From: CALCLY01 sp900552775
GTDB lineage: Bacteria > Bacillota > Clostridia > UMGS1883 > UMGS1540
Assembly (NCBI GenBank): GCA_937966555.1
Contig: CALCLY010000031.1
Span: 1 to 64,000, forward strand
Direction of reading: 5' to 3'
Length of the DNA stretch: 64,000 nucleotides
How positions within the stretch are numbered: position 1 is the first letter of the stretch; each line of letters begins with the position of its first letter. Shown here one piece after another: positions 1 through 8,694 of this stretch. Both the position numbers and the translations under genes were made by a program. The notes below the pieces were generated by a model. The model was not told where the DNA came from, ran no database searches, and was given only the letters and a program-made list of their open reading frames with translations.

Positions 1-367
1 TCTGGCAAGCCTGCTCAGCCATCTTTATTCCGCCGAAAGGCATGAACGCTCTCTTGAGCGGCTTGTCCGTCTGCAAGCCGACAACTTTCTCAATATCTTT
101 CGTATCTTCACCGATATATCCGGGCTTATGCGATGTAAGCGTTGATACTATTTCGGTGTCCATATCAAGAACGCCGCCTTTTGCACGCTCTTCTTTCTGA
201 AGCTTCTGGAGCATATCCCAAAGCTTGTTTGTGTTTTCGGTAGGGCCTTCAAGGAATTTTTCGTCACCGTCATACGGCTTGTAGTTTTTCTGTATGAAGT
301 CTCTTACATTAACTTCTTCTTTCCATGTGCGGCCTTCAAAGTCGTTCCACTGTTCAAAATTTACCAT
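1..367 (-). CDS. pflB: Formate C-acetyltransferase (pyruvate formate-lyase), N-terminal part
   Basis: This is the first 122 codons of pyruvate formate-lyase; the gene runs off the left edge of the window. The enzyme is a cytosolic glycyl-radical enzyme that splits pyruvate and CoA into acetyl-CoA and formate in anaerobes. The visible residues match the family N-terminus very closely: VNVRDFIQKNYKPYDGD, then GGVLDMDTEIVSTLTSHKPGY and VGLQTDKPLKRAFMPFGGIK. The ATG at 365-367 is preceded by GGTGAGG. The catalytic cysteines and the glycyl-radical site lie outside the window. A LysR regulator is encoded just upstream on the same strand, and a Rex-type redox repressor lies at the other end of the window, but no Rex site is evident in the 100-bp upstream gap. 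Confidence 0.95.
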   Translation of the reverse strand, partial: MVNFEQWNDFEGRTWKEEVNVRDFIQKNYKPYDGDEKFLEGPTENTNKLWDMLQKLQKEERAKGGVLDMDTEIVSTLTSHKPGYIGEDTKDIEKVVGLQTDKPLKRAFMPFGGIKMAEQACQ

Positions 368-469
368 AATGTGTTCCTCACCTTCTTTTACTTTGATTAC
401 AGTATAACATAAAACGATATATTATGAAATATCCAAAATCGCATACCTCTATTCAAATAATGCATATCG

Positions 470-1411
470 CTAATTGATGTCATGCTCTTTTTTCAGTTTT
501 CTTACGACTTTTTCGACTGTTTTTACAAACAATTTTTCATGTGCGGTCGGCTTATAGCCCTTTCTGCTTATAAGTACGTCTTTATAACTGTTATTTTCTA
601 TAGTGCACTTTTTTTCGACAAGCGGCATAGTATTTAAAATATTTGACGGCGTCGGCGAAGTCCACATATACGTTGTTTTTATATTTTTCAAAAGTTCAAA
701 CTGGCTTTCTCTCTCAAATACGGCAATCTCACGTTTTTTCTTGTCATTCTGGCGCATTTCGCGCGCAAGGTTTGCCGGAATTGAAGGAATTGTCAAGTAC
801 CCGTGCGTTATTTCTATAAAATCGCGCAAATCCTCGTATTTAATCTCTTTTTCCATTGCAAGAGGATTTTTTACAGACATGATAAGCTGATATTCAAATT
901 CCCATATTGGCTTTACTTCAAGATTATTTTCCTCAAGAAACTGAAGAAAATACTTTTCGTAAATTGTTCTGTAACGTATTATGGCAATATTATTATCTCC
1001 GTTTACCACGCTTTTTATTGCCATAAGGGAATTTGTTTCATGGTAGCTTATATCTATAACCTTATTATCTGCAATACTTGTCACAAATTCGGTAAAAGCC
1101 TGCGCTATATAGCATGCCATAGGAACAGACACATCGAATTTATGCATATAAACTTCTCGGTTTTTATACATTCTTTCAACTTCGTCGATTTGGTCCACAA
1201 TGTTGCGCGCATAGTCAAGAAACTCCGCACCTTCTCCCGTCGGGACCACGCCTTTTGAAGTCCTGTTAAAAATCTTTATGCCTATATCTTCTTCAAGTTC
1301 TTTTATCGCCCTGCTTAAATGAGGCTGATTTAAATAAAGATTTTCCGCCGCTTTTGAAATCAATCCTGTTTTCTCAACCTCAAGCGCATATTTTAAATGT
1401 TCTGTTTTCAA
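470..1411 (-). CDS. LysR family transcriptional regulator
   Basis: A 313-residue LysR-type regulator. Residues 1-60 form the winged helix-turn-helix (LKYALEVEKTGLISKAAENL followed by NQPHLSRAIKELEEDIG), with the family hallmark of a sequence-specific helix reading QPHLSRAIKELE. The rest is the periplasmic-binding-protein-like effector domain. The start is a TTG at 1409-1411, eight bases after a perfect GGAGGT (1420-1425); no better ATG exists. It is transcribed towards pflB, with a 102-bp gap, and divergently from the AraC-type regulator at 1629. LysR proteins usually act on a neighbouring promoter, so pflB or the gene itself are plausible targets, but the effector is unknown. Confidence 0.9.
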   Translation of the reverse strand: MKTEHLKYALEVEKTGLISKAAENLYLNQPHLSRAIKELEEDIGIKIFNRTSKGVVPTGEGAEFLDYARNIVDQIDEVERMYKNREVYMHKFDVSVPMACYIAQAFTEFVTSIADNKVIDISYHETNSLMAIKSVVNGDNNIAIIRYRTIYEKYFLQFLEENNLEVKPIWEFEYQLIMSVKNPLAMEKEIKYEDLRDFIEITHGYLTIPSIPANLAREMRQNDKKKREIAVFERESQFELLKNIKTTYMWTSPTPSNILNTMPLVEKKCTIENNSYKDVLISRKGYKPTAHEKLFVKTVEKVVRKLKKEHDIN

Positions 1412-1519
1412 TTTCTTTTACCTCCGAATTGTACATTATAATTATATAACATTACGGCGGTTTCGTAAATAGTTTTTTTAAAAAAAACTGTATAAATACA
1501 TTGTTTTTTTTGCTCTTAA

Positions 1520-1545
1520 ATGACATGATTTTTTTCAAATGTCAC
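1520..1545 (+). promoter_or_regulatory. Putative AraC-regulator operator, copy 1
   Basis: A 26-bp element with TGACAT at the left and ATGTCA at the right flanking a T-rich core. It ends 17 bp before the -35 box of the araC-type gene. The reverse complement of the element at 2513-2538 matches it at 22 of 26 positions. Its placement beside both promoters suggests binding by the adjacent AraC-type protein. This function is inferred. Confidence 0.6.
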
Positions 1546-1562
1546 TTAAAAGCCATTTTCTA

Positions 1563-1592
1563 TTGACTTTTATTTTATTTTTATGCTAAAAT
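1563..1592 (+). promoter_or_regulatory. Sigma-A-type promoter of the AraC-family gene
   Basis: TTGACT (1563-1568) and TAAAAT (1587-1592) with an 18-bp spacer, followed 20 bp later by the ribosome-binding site AGGAGG. The operator-like element 1520-1545 sits directly upstream. Confidence 0.6.
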
Positions 1593-1628
1593 TTAAAATA
1601 TACAGACGTATAGGAGGGCACGGTAATC

Positions 1629-2498
1629 ATGAACACTACTTCACCGAACGAACACATATTGAATATCGAAAACCTCAAAGCCACAATTCTTTCCGACACC
1701 GCACTCCGGAAAATTAATTCATCCGAATATATTCAGCTGCATTTTCATTATTATTTTGAGCTTTTTTATGTTACAAGCGGAACGCTTACAATAACGTTTG
1801 AAAGCCATGAACTTGTTTTAAAAGAAAATGATTTGCTGATAATTCATCCGCGCGTTCTGCATGTTGTTAAAAGTTCATCGGAAGGAATTATGCGATATAA
1901 TATAAACTTTAATATTGAAAAAAACGGAATTAAATCTGCTTTTAAACTTTATGAAAAATTGACTTCGGCTTTGCACAAACCGTATGTATTCTTTAATAAT
2001 GTTCCAACGGTTGATAATACTCTTTCCAACTTGTGCGCTGCCATTGTTCAAAACAATAAATATACAATTTCGATGCATTTTCATGAATTTATTATAGCCA
2101 TTCTCGGAATTTCCGATGAGCTGTCTGTTCCTGCGCTGCTTGACGCTGCGGCTTTTGACAGCAATATGACGAGAATATACAAAATCCACAACGTTATCAA
2201 TCGAAACTTTACTTCAAAGCTGTCCATAAAACAAATTGCGGACATGCTTTTTTTGAGCACCAGGCAGGTCAACAGAATAATACAGCAGTATTACGGCAAA
2301 ACATTCCGCGAGCTCATAACACAAATGCGCATGAATGCAGCTTCTGCCCTTCTTTCGGAAACCGATATGAAGATTTCCACCGTTTCCGCCAAAGTCGGAT
2401 ATAATTCCGTCCGCGGATTTTATACTGCTTTCAGAAAATATTACGGCTGCCTTCCAAGCGAATACAGGGATATGTCAAAAAACGATCCTTTTATTTAA
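1629..2498 (+). CDS. AraC family transcriptional regulator (cupin plus HTH)
   Basis: A 289-residue regulator. Residues about 30-110 form an AraC-type cupin effector domain (HFHYYFELFYVTSGTL, then LLIIHPRVLHVV). Residues about 185-285 carry the double helix-turn-helix, with KLSIKQIADMLFLSTRQVNRI and the second repeat ending in VGYNSVRGFYTAFRKYYG...PSEYR, the usual AraC signature. AGGAGG lies at 1612-1617 ahead of the ATG. It precedes the four-gene operon 2623-6691 on the same strand. Matching 26-bp elements lie before the regulator and before the operon, so it most likely controls both. Such regulators typically sense a sugar or related catabolic substrate; the inducer here is unknown. Confidence 0.9.
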   Translation: MNTTSPNEHILNIENLKATILSDTALRKINSSEYIQLHFHYYFELFYVTSGTLTITFESHELVLKENDLLIIHPRVLHVVKSSSEGIMRYNINFNIEKNGIKSAFKLYEKLTSALHKPYVFFNNVPTVDNTLSNLCAAIVQNNKYTISMHFHEFIIAILGISDELSVPALLDAAAFDSNMTRIYKIHNVINRNFTSKLSIKQIADMLFLSTRQVNRIIQQYYGKTFRELITQMRMNAASALLSETDMKISTVSAKVGYNSVRGFYTAFRKYYGCLPSEYRDMSKNDPFI

Positions 2499-2512
2499 TT
2501 TTTTGCTCCTAT

Positions 2513-2538
2513 GTGACAACTTAAAAAAATCATGTCAC
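2513..2538 (+). promoter_or_regulatory. Putative AraC-regulator operator, copy 2 (inverted)
   Basis: A 26-bp element whose reverse complement matches 1520-1545 at 22 of 26 positions, with GTGACA and TGTCAC outer arms. It ends 9 bp upstream of a TTGATT -35 box (2548-2553), which pairs with TATAAT at 2570-2575 (16-bp spacer) ahead of the operon starting at 2623. Position suits an activator site; the regulator assignment is inferred from proximity. Confidence 0.6.
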
Positions 2539-2547
2539 TTCTCTTCA

Positions 2548-2575
2548 TTGATTTTTTTCGTAATTATTATATAAT
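2548..2575 (+). promoter_or_regulatory. Promoter of the ceramidase-like operon
   Basis: TTGATT and TATAAT separated by 16 bp, in the gap between the AraC-type gene and the 2623 gene. The adjacent operator copy suggests regulated expression. Confidence 0.5.
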
Positions 2576-2622
2576 TATTTTATAAAAATCAAGCCGCAAA
2601 AAACGGCAGAACGGAGAAAAAA

Positions 2623-3966
2623 ATGATTAAAGCAGGATTTTCAAGATTATGTATTGATCCGCCTTTGTGCACACCTCTGTCGGGTTACTACGAGGCCCGT
2701 TACAACCGCGGCGTTTTAGACTCGCTTTATGTGAGCGCGGCCGCGTTTTCTGACGGCGAAAATCAAGCCGTAATAATTACGCTTGATCTTTGCATGCTGA
2801 CAACGGCTCAGAGTGATTCCTACAGAGAAGCTGCCGCAAAGACATGCGGAATTCCCAAAGAAAGTGTGTTTCTGACATGCACGCATACGCACACAGGCCC
2901 TATGATAGGCAAAGACTTCGCGTCGGAGCTGCACGGATCCGAAACCTATGAGGCTTACCTCGGCACCCGAATATGCGACGCCGCTCTTTATGCATTTGCC
3001 GACCTTCGCGGCGCATCTTTTCAAAGCGCCTCCTCGGGTGTTGAAAACATTTCTTTTATAAGACGTTTTCGCATGAAGGACGGAAGCGTTCAGACAAATC
3101 CCGGGATTGATAACGAGAATATCGCTTCACCTTTAGGCGCTCCCGACAACACCTTAAACCTTTTAAAGATTTTAAGAAGCGACGCGGAGGATATTTACAT
3201 AGTAAACTTCGGCACGCATCCCGACACCATCGGAGGAGAAATGGTAAGCGCGGATTATCCCGGCTTTGTCCGCTCGACGGTTGAAGGCGCTCTTGAAAAT
3301 GTAAAATGCATTTTCCTTACCGCTCCGCAGGGAGACGTAAACCACATCAACCCCTTCCCCAAAGACTATGACAGGCAGGGCCTTTGCTATGATAGCTTTG
3401 ACGGTGTTCCGAGAGGCTATGAGCACGCAAAGCACATGGGCAGAGCAATCGGCGGAGAGGTTTTGAAAATTTGCGGCAAAGCCCTGCCGCTTGAATGCAA
3501 CACTTTGAATTTCGCCGAGAAAAGGGTATCGGTTTTTGTAAACAAGGAAAATGACCGTATTAAAGACGCAGAAAAAATACTTCATCTTCATGAGCTTGGG
3601 AGAGATTCGGAGCTTCCGTTCAAAAAAATGGAGCTGACAACCGAGGTTGCCCGTGCAAAACGTATTATTGACCTTAAAGACGCTCCAGACACAATAGAAG
3701 TAAGTATTTCGTGTATCATTTTGGGCGGCGCCGCTTTTATCGGTTTTCCGGGCGAGCCGTTTGTGGAAATCGGACGCAAAATCAGAAAAGGATCTCCATT
3801 TAAAACAAATATTCTGTGCTGTCTTACAAACGGCGGAGACTACTACTTTCCAACAGCGTCGGCATATGATGAAGGCGGATACGAAGCCGCAACATCCCAT
3901 CTTAAGCGCGGAACTGCCGAAAAGCTTGCCGAGGAATCGGTAAAGCTTATTACAGAATTAAATTAA
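2623..3966 (+). CDS. Neutral/alkaline ceramidase-like hydrolase
   Basis: A 447-residue protein with the fold signature of neutral/alkaline non-lysosomal ceramidases. The N-terminus KAGFSRLCIDPPLCTPLSGY matches the family start. The metal-site motif THTHTGP lies at residues 87-93, NFGTHPD at 195-201, and APQGDVNHINP near 234-244. The C-terminal TNGGDYYFPTASAYDEGGYE matches the conserved GY-rich motif. It is shorter than classical ceramidases (650 or more residues) and has no signal peptide, so it is probably cytosolic. Many short bacterial relatives sit in carbohydrate-catabolic clusters and have no proven ceramidase activity, so the substrate should be left open. First gene of an operon with an SDR, an aldo/keto reductase and an unknown protein. 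Confidence 0.82.
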   Translation: MIKAGFSRLCIDPPLCTPLSGYYEARYNRGVLDSLYVSAAAFSDGENQAVIITLDLCMLTTAQSDSYREAAAKTCGIPKESVFLTCTHTHTGPMIGKDFASELHGSETYEAYLGTRICDAALYAFADLRGASFQSASSGVENISFIRRFRMKDGSVQTNPGIDNENIASPLGAPDNTLNLLKILRSDAEDIYIVNFGTHPDTIGGEMVSADYPGFVRSTVEGALENVKCIFLTAPQGDVNHINPFPKDYDRQGLCYDSFDGVPRGYEHAKHMGRAIGGEVLKICGKALPLECNTLNFAEKRVSVFVNKENDRIKDAEKILHLHELGRDSELPFKKMELTTEVARAKRIIDLKDAPDTIEVSISCIILGGAAFIGFPGEPFVEIGRKIRKGSPFKTNILCCLTNGGDYYFPTASAYDEGGYEAATSHLKRGTAEKLAEESVKLITELN

Positions 3967-3979
3967 AGGAGAACAACCC

Positions 3980-4768
3980 GTGAACAAAGGTATTTCGATG
4001 TTTGATTTAAGAGGGAAAACTGCCGTTCTTTCGGGCGGGGCAGGTCTTTACGGCAGACAGATTGCCTCGGCTCTGGCGGAATGCGGCGCAAAGCTTTATA
4101 TTGCTTCGCGAAACTTTGAAAAGAATCAAAAGCTGGCAGATGAATTAAATTCTCTCGGCTGCGACGTACACGCAAAAGAGCTTGACCTTTCTTCCGAAAA
4201 AAGCATAATCGCCCTCGCGGAAAGCGTTTTTGAAGAATGCGGCAAAGCAGACATTCTTATTAATAATGCCGTCATGCGTACAATGCAGGGTTATGACGAC
4301 ACCGCCGAAGCCTTTGACATGAGCATGAAGATAAACGCAACCGGGCTTTTCCTTATTTCACGGGCGTTCGGCGACAGAATGGCAGAAAAAGGCGGCGGAA
4401 ACATTATAAATATAGGCTCGTACATGGGATTGCTCGGCCCCGACTATTCTCTTTACGACGGCACCGACATGAATACGCGCGGCTGTCCGCCGGATTATTT
4501 CTTTCATAAGGGCGGCATAACAAATTACACGCGTTTTCTCGCATCGCACTACGGAAAAAGCGGAGTAAGGTGCAACTGCCTTGAGCTCGGCGGACTTTAT
4601 TCGGGTCAGGATGAAATCTTTGTCAAAAAATACAGCGAAAAAACTATGCTCGGGAGGATGGCAAACGAAACCGACATTAAAGGCAGCGTTGTATTTTTGG
4701 CAAGCGACGCATCCGCTTATATTACAGGCTCTATTATCTGTGTCGACGGCGGATACTCCGCAAAATAA
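3980..4768 (+). CDS. SDR family oxidoreductase
   Basis: A 262-residue classical short-chain dehydrogenase. The nucleotide-binding motif is GGAGLYG at residues 19-25, a variant of the usual TGxxxGIG. NNAVM replaces the usual NNAG, and the catalytic pair is YFFHK in the YxxxK position. The C-terminus DASAYITGSIICVDGGYSAK is typical of gluconate-5-dehydrogenase and acyl-carrier-reductase type SDRs. A GTG start at 3980 follows AAAGGAGAAC; an ATG at 3998 is an alternative. It lies 13 bp after the ceramidase-like gene and should be co-transcribed. Substrate is probably a sugar or polyol derivative, by context only. Confidence 0.88.
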   Translation: MNKGISMFDLRGKTAVLSGGAGLYGRQIASALAECGAKLYIASRNFEKNQKLADELNSLGCDVHAKELDLSSEKSIIALAESVFEECGKADILINNAVMRTMQGYDDTAEAFDMSMKINATGLFLISRAFGDRMAEKGGGNIINIGSYMGLLGPDYSLYDGTDMNTRGCPPDYFFHKGGITNYTRFLASHYGKSGVRCNCLELGGLYSGQDEIFVKKYSEKTMLGRMANETDIKGSVVFLASDASAYITGSIICVDGGYSAK

Positions 4769-4784
4769 AAAGGAGATAAGAGTT

Positions 4785-5696
4785 TTGGAATACACAGTAA
4801 AAAACGATACGAAAATTTCAAAAATCACTTTGGGCACAGCTCAGCTCGGGCAAAGCTACGGCATAAACAATACATCCGGAATCCCTGACGGGAAAGAAGC
4901 CGAAAACATTTTAAACACGGCGCTTTCTCTCGGGATAAACACTTTTGACACATCAAACGACTACGGTGACAGCGAAAAAATAATCGGTGAATTTTTCGGA
5001 CGCCGTAAAGAATCGCCCGTAATTGTAACAAAAACGGGCGCCGAAGGAAGCAAAGCGGCTCTTTACGATATGCTTGCCGAAAACGCGGAGAAGTCGCTTA
5101 AGAACCTGAACGTTTCCTCGCTTCCGTGTCTTATGCTTCATCATGAGAAATTCGTTACTGAATACGGCCGGGCGCTTATTGACGCCATGAACAAGCTTAA
5201 ATCAAACGGCATTATCAGAAAAACAGGCATATCCTTTTCCGACAAAGCCGATATGAAGAAGATTTTGTCGGACGGCTCATTTGACTTTGTTCAGTTGCCG
5301 ATGAATATTTTCGATTGCGAGGAAATATTAAACGGAACTCTCTCAAAGCTTAACAAAAGCGGCATGACGGTTTTTATCAGAAGCGTATATCTTCAAGGTC
5401 TTTTCTTCAAAGACCCGGATACGCTTCCGAAAAAGCTGAGATCCTCAAAAGAACACCTTTTAAAGCTTCGCGCACTGTCGGAGAGATACGGCGTATCCGT
5501 ACAGGCCATGGCATCCGGTTTTATTTACTTCTCGGAGGGGGTGGACAGCGTGCTTGTCGGCTGCAAAAAAGCCTCGCAGCTTGAAGAAAGCGCGAAGCTG
5601 CCTTTACCGCTTCCGAAAAAGCTGACGGAAGAAATATTTGAAATATCACAGAAAATCCCATCGGTTGTAAAACATCCCTGGGAATGGAATAATTAA
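4785..5696 (+). CDS. Aldo/keto reductase
   Basis: A 303-residue aldo/keto reductase of the (beta/alpha)8 type using NAD(P)H. The catalytic tetrad is visible: Asp and Tyr in FDTSNDYGD, Lys in VIVTKTG and His in CLMLHHE. LGTAQLGQSYG at the N-terminus is the standard first strand. I chose the TTG at 4785-4787 because AGGAGA (4771-4776) lies eight bases upstream and the coding frame matches the family start; the open frame continues upstream but overlaps the SDR gene and shows no homology. Third gene of the AraC-linked operon. Confidence 0.88.
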   Translation: MEYTVKNDTKISKITLGTAQLGQSYGINNTSGIPDGKEAENILNTALSLGINTFDTSNDYGDSEKIIGEFFGRRKESPVIVTKTGAEGSKAALYDMLAENAEKSLKNLNVSSLPCLMLHHEKFVTEYGRALIDAMNKLKSNGIIRKTGISFSDKADMKKILSDGSFDFVQLPMNIFDCEEILNGTLSKLNKSGMTVFIRSVYLQGLFFKDPDTLPKKLRSSKEHLLKLRALSERYGVSVQAMASGFIYFSEGVDSVLVGCKKASQLEESAKLPLPLPKKLTEEIFEISQKIPSVVKHPWEWNN

Positions 5697-5710
5697 ACGG
5701 AGGTTAGAAA

Positions 5711-6691
5711 ATGATATCATGCACTGAATTTATACCGCTTTACAGCGAATTTTTCAAGTATCTTGACAAGGACGGCGGACATGATGCCGTTATGGAGTAC
5801 TGGAATTACCTTTCCGACAAAAACATCGGAGACAAAACAAACCCGAATTCCTTGGGCTACAAATGCGAGAAATTCGGCGGCTTTGACGGCGCGCGCGCTT
5901 ATTGGGGGCATACGCTTACAGAAGAAGCCTGCGACCTTTTTGAAATATGCGACAATAAAAACAGATTTGTTTACGAGCATATGAGACACTGCCCCTCAAG
6001 AGGCATGCTAAACGATTTAAAACATATTGAGCCCTACTATGACTACTGCGAGCACTGCAAAGTAATATATTCCCGTGTTTTGGAAAAGTACGGTGTTGTA
6101 TATGAAAGAGATCATTCAAAAATCAATTCGGCGCAATGCTCATCGATTCTTTATGAAAAAGGTAACAAACCCGATATTGATTTTTTCAATATGACAGATG
6201 ATGAAATAAAAAAATCTGTCGGAACAGAAAATATAACCGTCACCGATCTTAAGACGGAAGACAACAAATACCTGCACCGCGACTTTCATCTGCTTTCGGA
6301 TTTTGCGCTTAAATATTGCGGTGACAAATTCGGTCATGACGCCGTTATAAGCTTTTTAACGGACTACACAAAGCACTACTATTCACCTCAAATCGAAAAA
6401 TTCAGAGCCGAAGGTCTTGCTGCAATCGAAAAATGGATAAAACACATCTATGAAATCGAAGAAGCGCCCGACGTTCTGCAAACAGAACTTATGAAGGACA
6501 GACTTATTGTAAAAATCAAAAAATGTCCCGTTATAGCGTACATGCGCTCACTTAACCAGGAGCCGAGCGAATACTATATCGAAGAAACAAAAACGCTGTA
6601 CGGCGTTATTGCCGAAGAAAGCGGATTTAAATTTGCTCTGAAATACTATGATACGGACGGAAAAACAGAATTTGAATTCCGTGAAAAATAA
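5711..6691 (+). CDS. Uncharacterised protein with two related halves
   Basis: A 326-residue soluble protein that I do not recognise. It is rich in Cys, His and Tyr in the first half (for example RHCPSRGML, then YDYCEHCK near residues 95-120), which could bind metal or a thiol ligand. Two related stretches stand out: DKDGGHDAVMEYWNYL near residue 20 and GDKFGHDAVISFLTDY near residue 215, suggesting an internal duplication. A distant relationship to the L-2-amino-thiazoline-4-carboxylate hydrolase-like family is possible but not shown. AACGGAGG precedes the ATG. It is the last gene of the AraC-linked operon, followed by a strong terminator. Confidence 0.7.
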   Translation: MISCTEFIPLYSEFFKYLDKDGGHDAVMEYWNYLSDKNIGDKTNPNSLGYKCEKFGGFDGARAYWGHTLTEEACDLFEICDNKNRFVYEHMRHCPSRGMLNDLKHIEPYYDYCEHCKVIYSRVLEKYGVVYERDHSKINSAQCSSILYEKGNKPDIDFFNMTDDEIKKSVGTENITVTDLKTEDNKYLHRDFHLLSDFALKYCGDKFGHDAVISFLTDYTKHYYSPQIEKFRAEGLAAIEKWIKHIYEIEEAPDVLQTELMKDRLIVKIKKCPVIAYMRSLNQEPSEYYIEETKTLYGVIAEESGFKFALKYYDTDGKTEFEFREK

Positions 6692-6701
6692 TGCATTGTT
6701 T

Positions 6702-6758
6702 AAAAGGGATGTTAATCTTTGGTTCGGTTTGCCGGTTCCAAAGATTAACATCCCTTTT
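6702..6758. terminator. Bidirectional intrinsic terminator, 21-bp perfect stem
   Basis: The 21 bases at 6702-6722 are exactly complementary to 6738-6758, with a 15-base loop and A/T tracts on both sides. It lies between the convergent unknown gene (plus) and ispE (minus), so it should stop transcription from both directions. Confidence 0.9.
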
Positions 6759-6762
6759 CTTT

Positions 6763-7620
6763 TTATTTTCTGCCCACGGGCTGCGTCACAAAAGAGTTTA
6801 CACCGCGTTTTAAAAATCTTTTTTTTGCGTTGTATGCGCAGGATCTGTTGTTAAAAATTCCGAAGACTGCTGAGCCGCTCCCCGTCATGGCGCTGCCCAA
6901 AGCTCCGCTCTCAAGCATTATGCCCTTAAAACGGTTAAGTTCTTTATACCGCCCCTTTGCAGCTTCCTCCAAAACGTTAAACACTCTTACACTTATTCCG
7001 TTTAGATCTTTATTTTTTATACAGGAAATAATCTCGTCCGTCAACGGATGTTCTGTAACGGATAACTTGTCATAAGCTTTGTATGCCGCTTTTGTGTTTA
7101 TAGACATATCGGGTTTTGCAATAACAATAAAGCAGTCCGGAAACGGCGGCAGCTTTGTAAGGACTTCGCCAAGTCCCTCCGCAAGATATGTGCCGCCCAG
7201 CACACAAAAGGGCACATCTGCGCCGCAAAGCAGCGCGGTTTCCAATATTTCGTCATTTGACAGCGGAAAATTATACATTCCGTTAAGTGTTTTCAAGACG
7301 GTTGCCGCATCTGCGCTTCCGCCGCCGAGTCCGGCACCCATTGGAATTCTTTTATTAATGATTATATCAACACCATCCGAAATTCCGCTTTTTTCAAAGA
7401 AAAGCTCTGCCGCCTTATATACAGTATTTCGCTTGTCGGTTGCCAAAAACGGACAGTCGGAGGAAATATTTATACCCTTCTTCGCGTTTTCGACGGTAAT
7501 GTCATCAAACAGACTAACCGACTGCATAATTGTTTTTATATCGTGATATCCGTTTTCGCGTCTCCCCGTAATATCAAGCGAAACATTTATTTTCGCATAG
7601 GCGCGGAAGCTTTGCCTCAT
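6763..7620 (-). CDS. ispE: 4-diphosphocytidyl-2-C-methyl-D-erythritol kinase
   Basis: A 285-residue GHMP kinase that phosphorylates CDP-methylerythritol in the non-mevalonate isoprenoid pathway. The N-terminus AYAKINVSLDITGRRENGYHDI is diagnostic for IspE, and the ATP-binding loop reads PMGAGLGGGSADAA at about residues 93-106. The C-terminal MTGSGSAVFGIF is the third GHMP motif. Its ATG overlaps the galU stop by four bases (ATGA), so the two are translationally coupled. Length is normal. Confidence 0.96.
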   Translation of the reverse strand: MRQSFRAYAKINVSLDITGRRENGYHDIKTIMQSVSLFDDITVENAKKGINISSDCPFLATDKRNTVYKAAELFFEKSGISDGVDIIINKRIPMGAGLGGGSADAATVLKTLNGMYNFPLSNDEILETALLCGADVPFCVLGGTYLAEGLGEVLTKLPPFPDCFIVIAKPDMSINTKAAYKAYDKLSVTEHPLTDEIISCIKNKDLNGISVRVFNVLEEAAKGRYKELNRFKGIMLESGALGSAMTGSGSAVFGIFNNRSCAYNAKKRFLKRGVNSFVTQPVGRK

Positions 7621-8501
7621 TTCTTTTCTACTCCTCCGTTTGCAACTATTCCTTTAAGATACTGCATAAAATCGTCTTTTAAATCGTCACGTCTTAAAGC
7701 AAACTCAACCGTTGCCTTTAAAAATCCCATTTTGTTTCCCACATCATATCTGTCTCCCTCAAAGTCATAAGCATATACGGGCTGTTTATGGGAAAGAGTG
7801 CAGAGAGCGTCCGTAAGCTGGATTTCTCCGCCCGCTCCGGGTTTTGTATCACGAAGAATATTAAATATCTCCGGAGTTATTATATATCTGCCGAGCACCG
7901 CCAAATCGGATGGTGCCTCATCGGGGTCCGGTTTTTCTACCATACCGTTAACCCTGTACAGTCTGTCTTCTATCTGACCGGCATTTATAATACCGTATTT
8001 AGAAAGATCTTTTTTTGCCACACGCTGAACGCCCAACACCGTGCTTGAATATTTATCGTATACATCTATCATCTGCTTTAAACACGGAACCTTTGAGCTT
8101 ACCACATCATCGCCCAGCAAAACAGCAAAAGGTGAATTGCCTATAAAAGACTTTGCACAATATATTGCATGACCAAGTCCGAGTGCTTCTTTTTGCCTTA
8201 CGTAATGGATATTTGCCAGCGAAGAAATCTTTTCAATCATCTCGATATAATCATGCTTACCGGCGCGCTTAAGCTCGTTTTCAAGCTCATAGGATTTGTC
8301 AAAGTGGTCTTCTATTGCGCGTTTTCCCCTGCCCGTAACAATTAAAATATCTTCTATCCCCGAAGCAGCCGCCTCTTCGATTATATATTGAAGTGTCGGC
8401 GTATCAACGATAGGCAGCATTTCCTTGGGAACCGCTTTTGTTGCCGGAAGAAATCTTGTCCCGAGACCGGCAGCGGGAATAACAGCTTTTGTAATCTTCA
8501 T
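7617..8501 (-). CDS. galU: UTP-glucose-1-phosphate uridylyltransferase
   Basis: A 294-residue nucleotidyltransferase making UDP-glucose for cell-surface polysaccharides. Signature AAGLGTRFLPATKAVPKEMLPI spans residues about 10-31, and VLLGDDVV gives the metal-binding Asp. EKPDPDEAPSDLAVLGRYI is the characteristic substrate loop, and the length is typical. GGAGGA precedes the ATG. First gene of the galU-ispE pair. Confidence 0.96.
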   Translation of the reverse strand: MKITKAVIPAAGLGTRFLPATKAVPKEMLPIVDTPTLQYIIEEAAASGIEDILIVTGRGKRAIEDHFDKSYELENELKRAGKHDYIEMIEKISSLANIHYVRQKEALGLGHAIYCAKSFIGNSPFAVLLGDDVVSSKVPCLKQMIDVYDKYSSTVLGVQRVAKKDLSKYGIINAGQIEDRLYRVNGMVEKPDPDEAPSDLAVLGRYIITPEIFNILRDTKPGAGGEIQLTDALCTLSHKQPVYAYDFEGDRYDVGNKMGFLKATVEFALRRDDLKDDFMQYLKGIVANGGVEKK

Positions 8502-8694
8502 GAAAAGTCCTCCTTACAGCAGTTTTTATTAAACCTGTTATATACGCGTTTGTATCAGTTTTTTACAATGTTTTCATACCGATTTGCTGCAATTATTATA
8601 CCACAGTTCTTCCTTCATTGTCAATATAAAAGGGCAGTTTGAAAAAGGACTAACTATTAATTTTAATTTTTTGAGAGAAATTTATAAAATAGCA

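Noticed and set aside
2623..3966. A true secreted ceramidase
   Set aside because: There is no signal peptide and the length is about two thirds of classical ceramidases, so only the family fold is supported.
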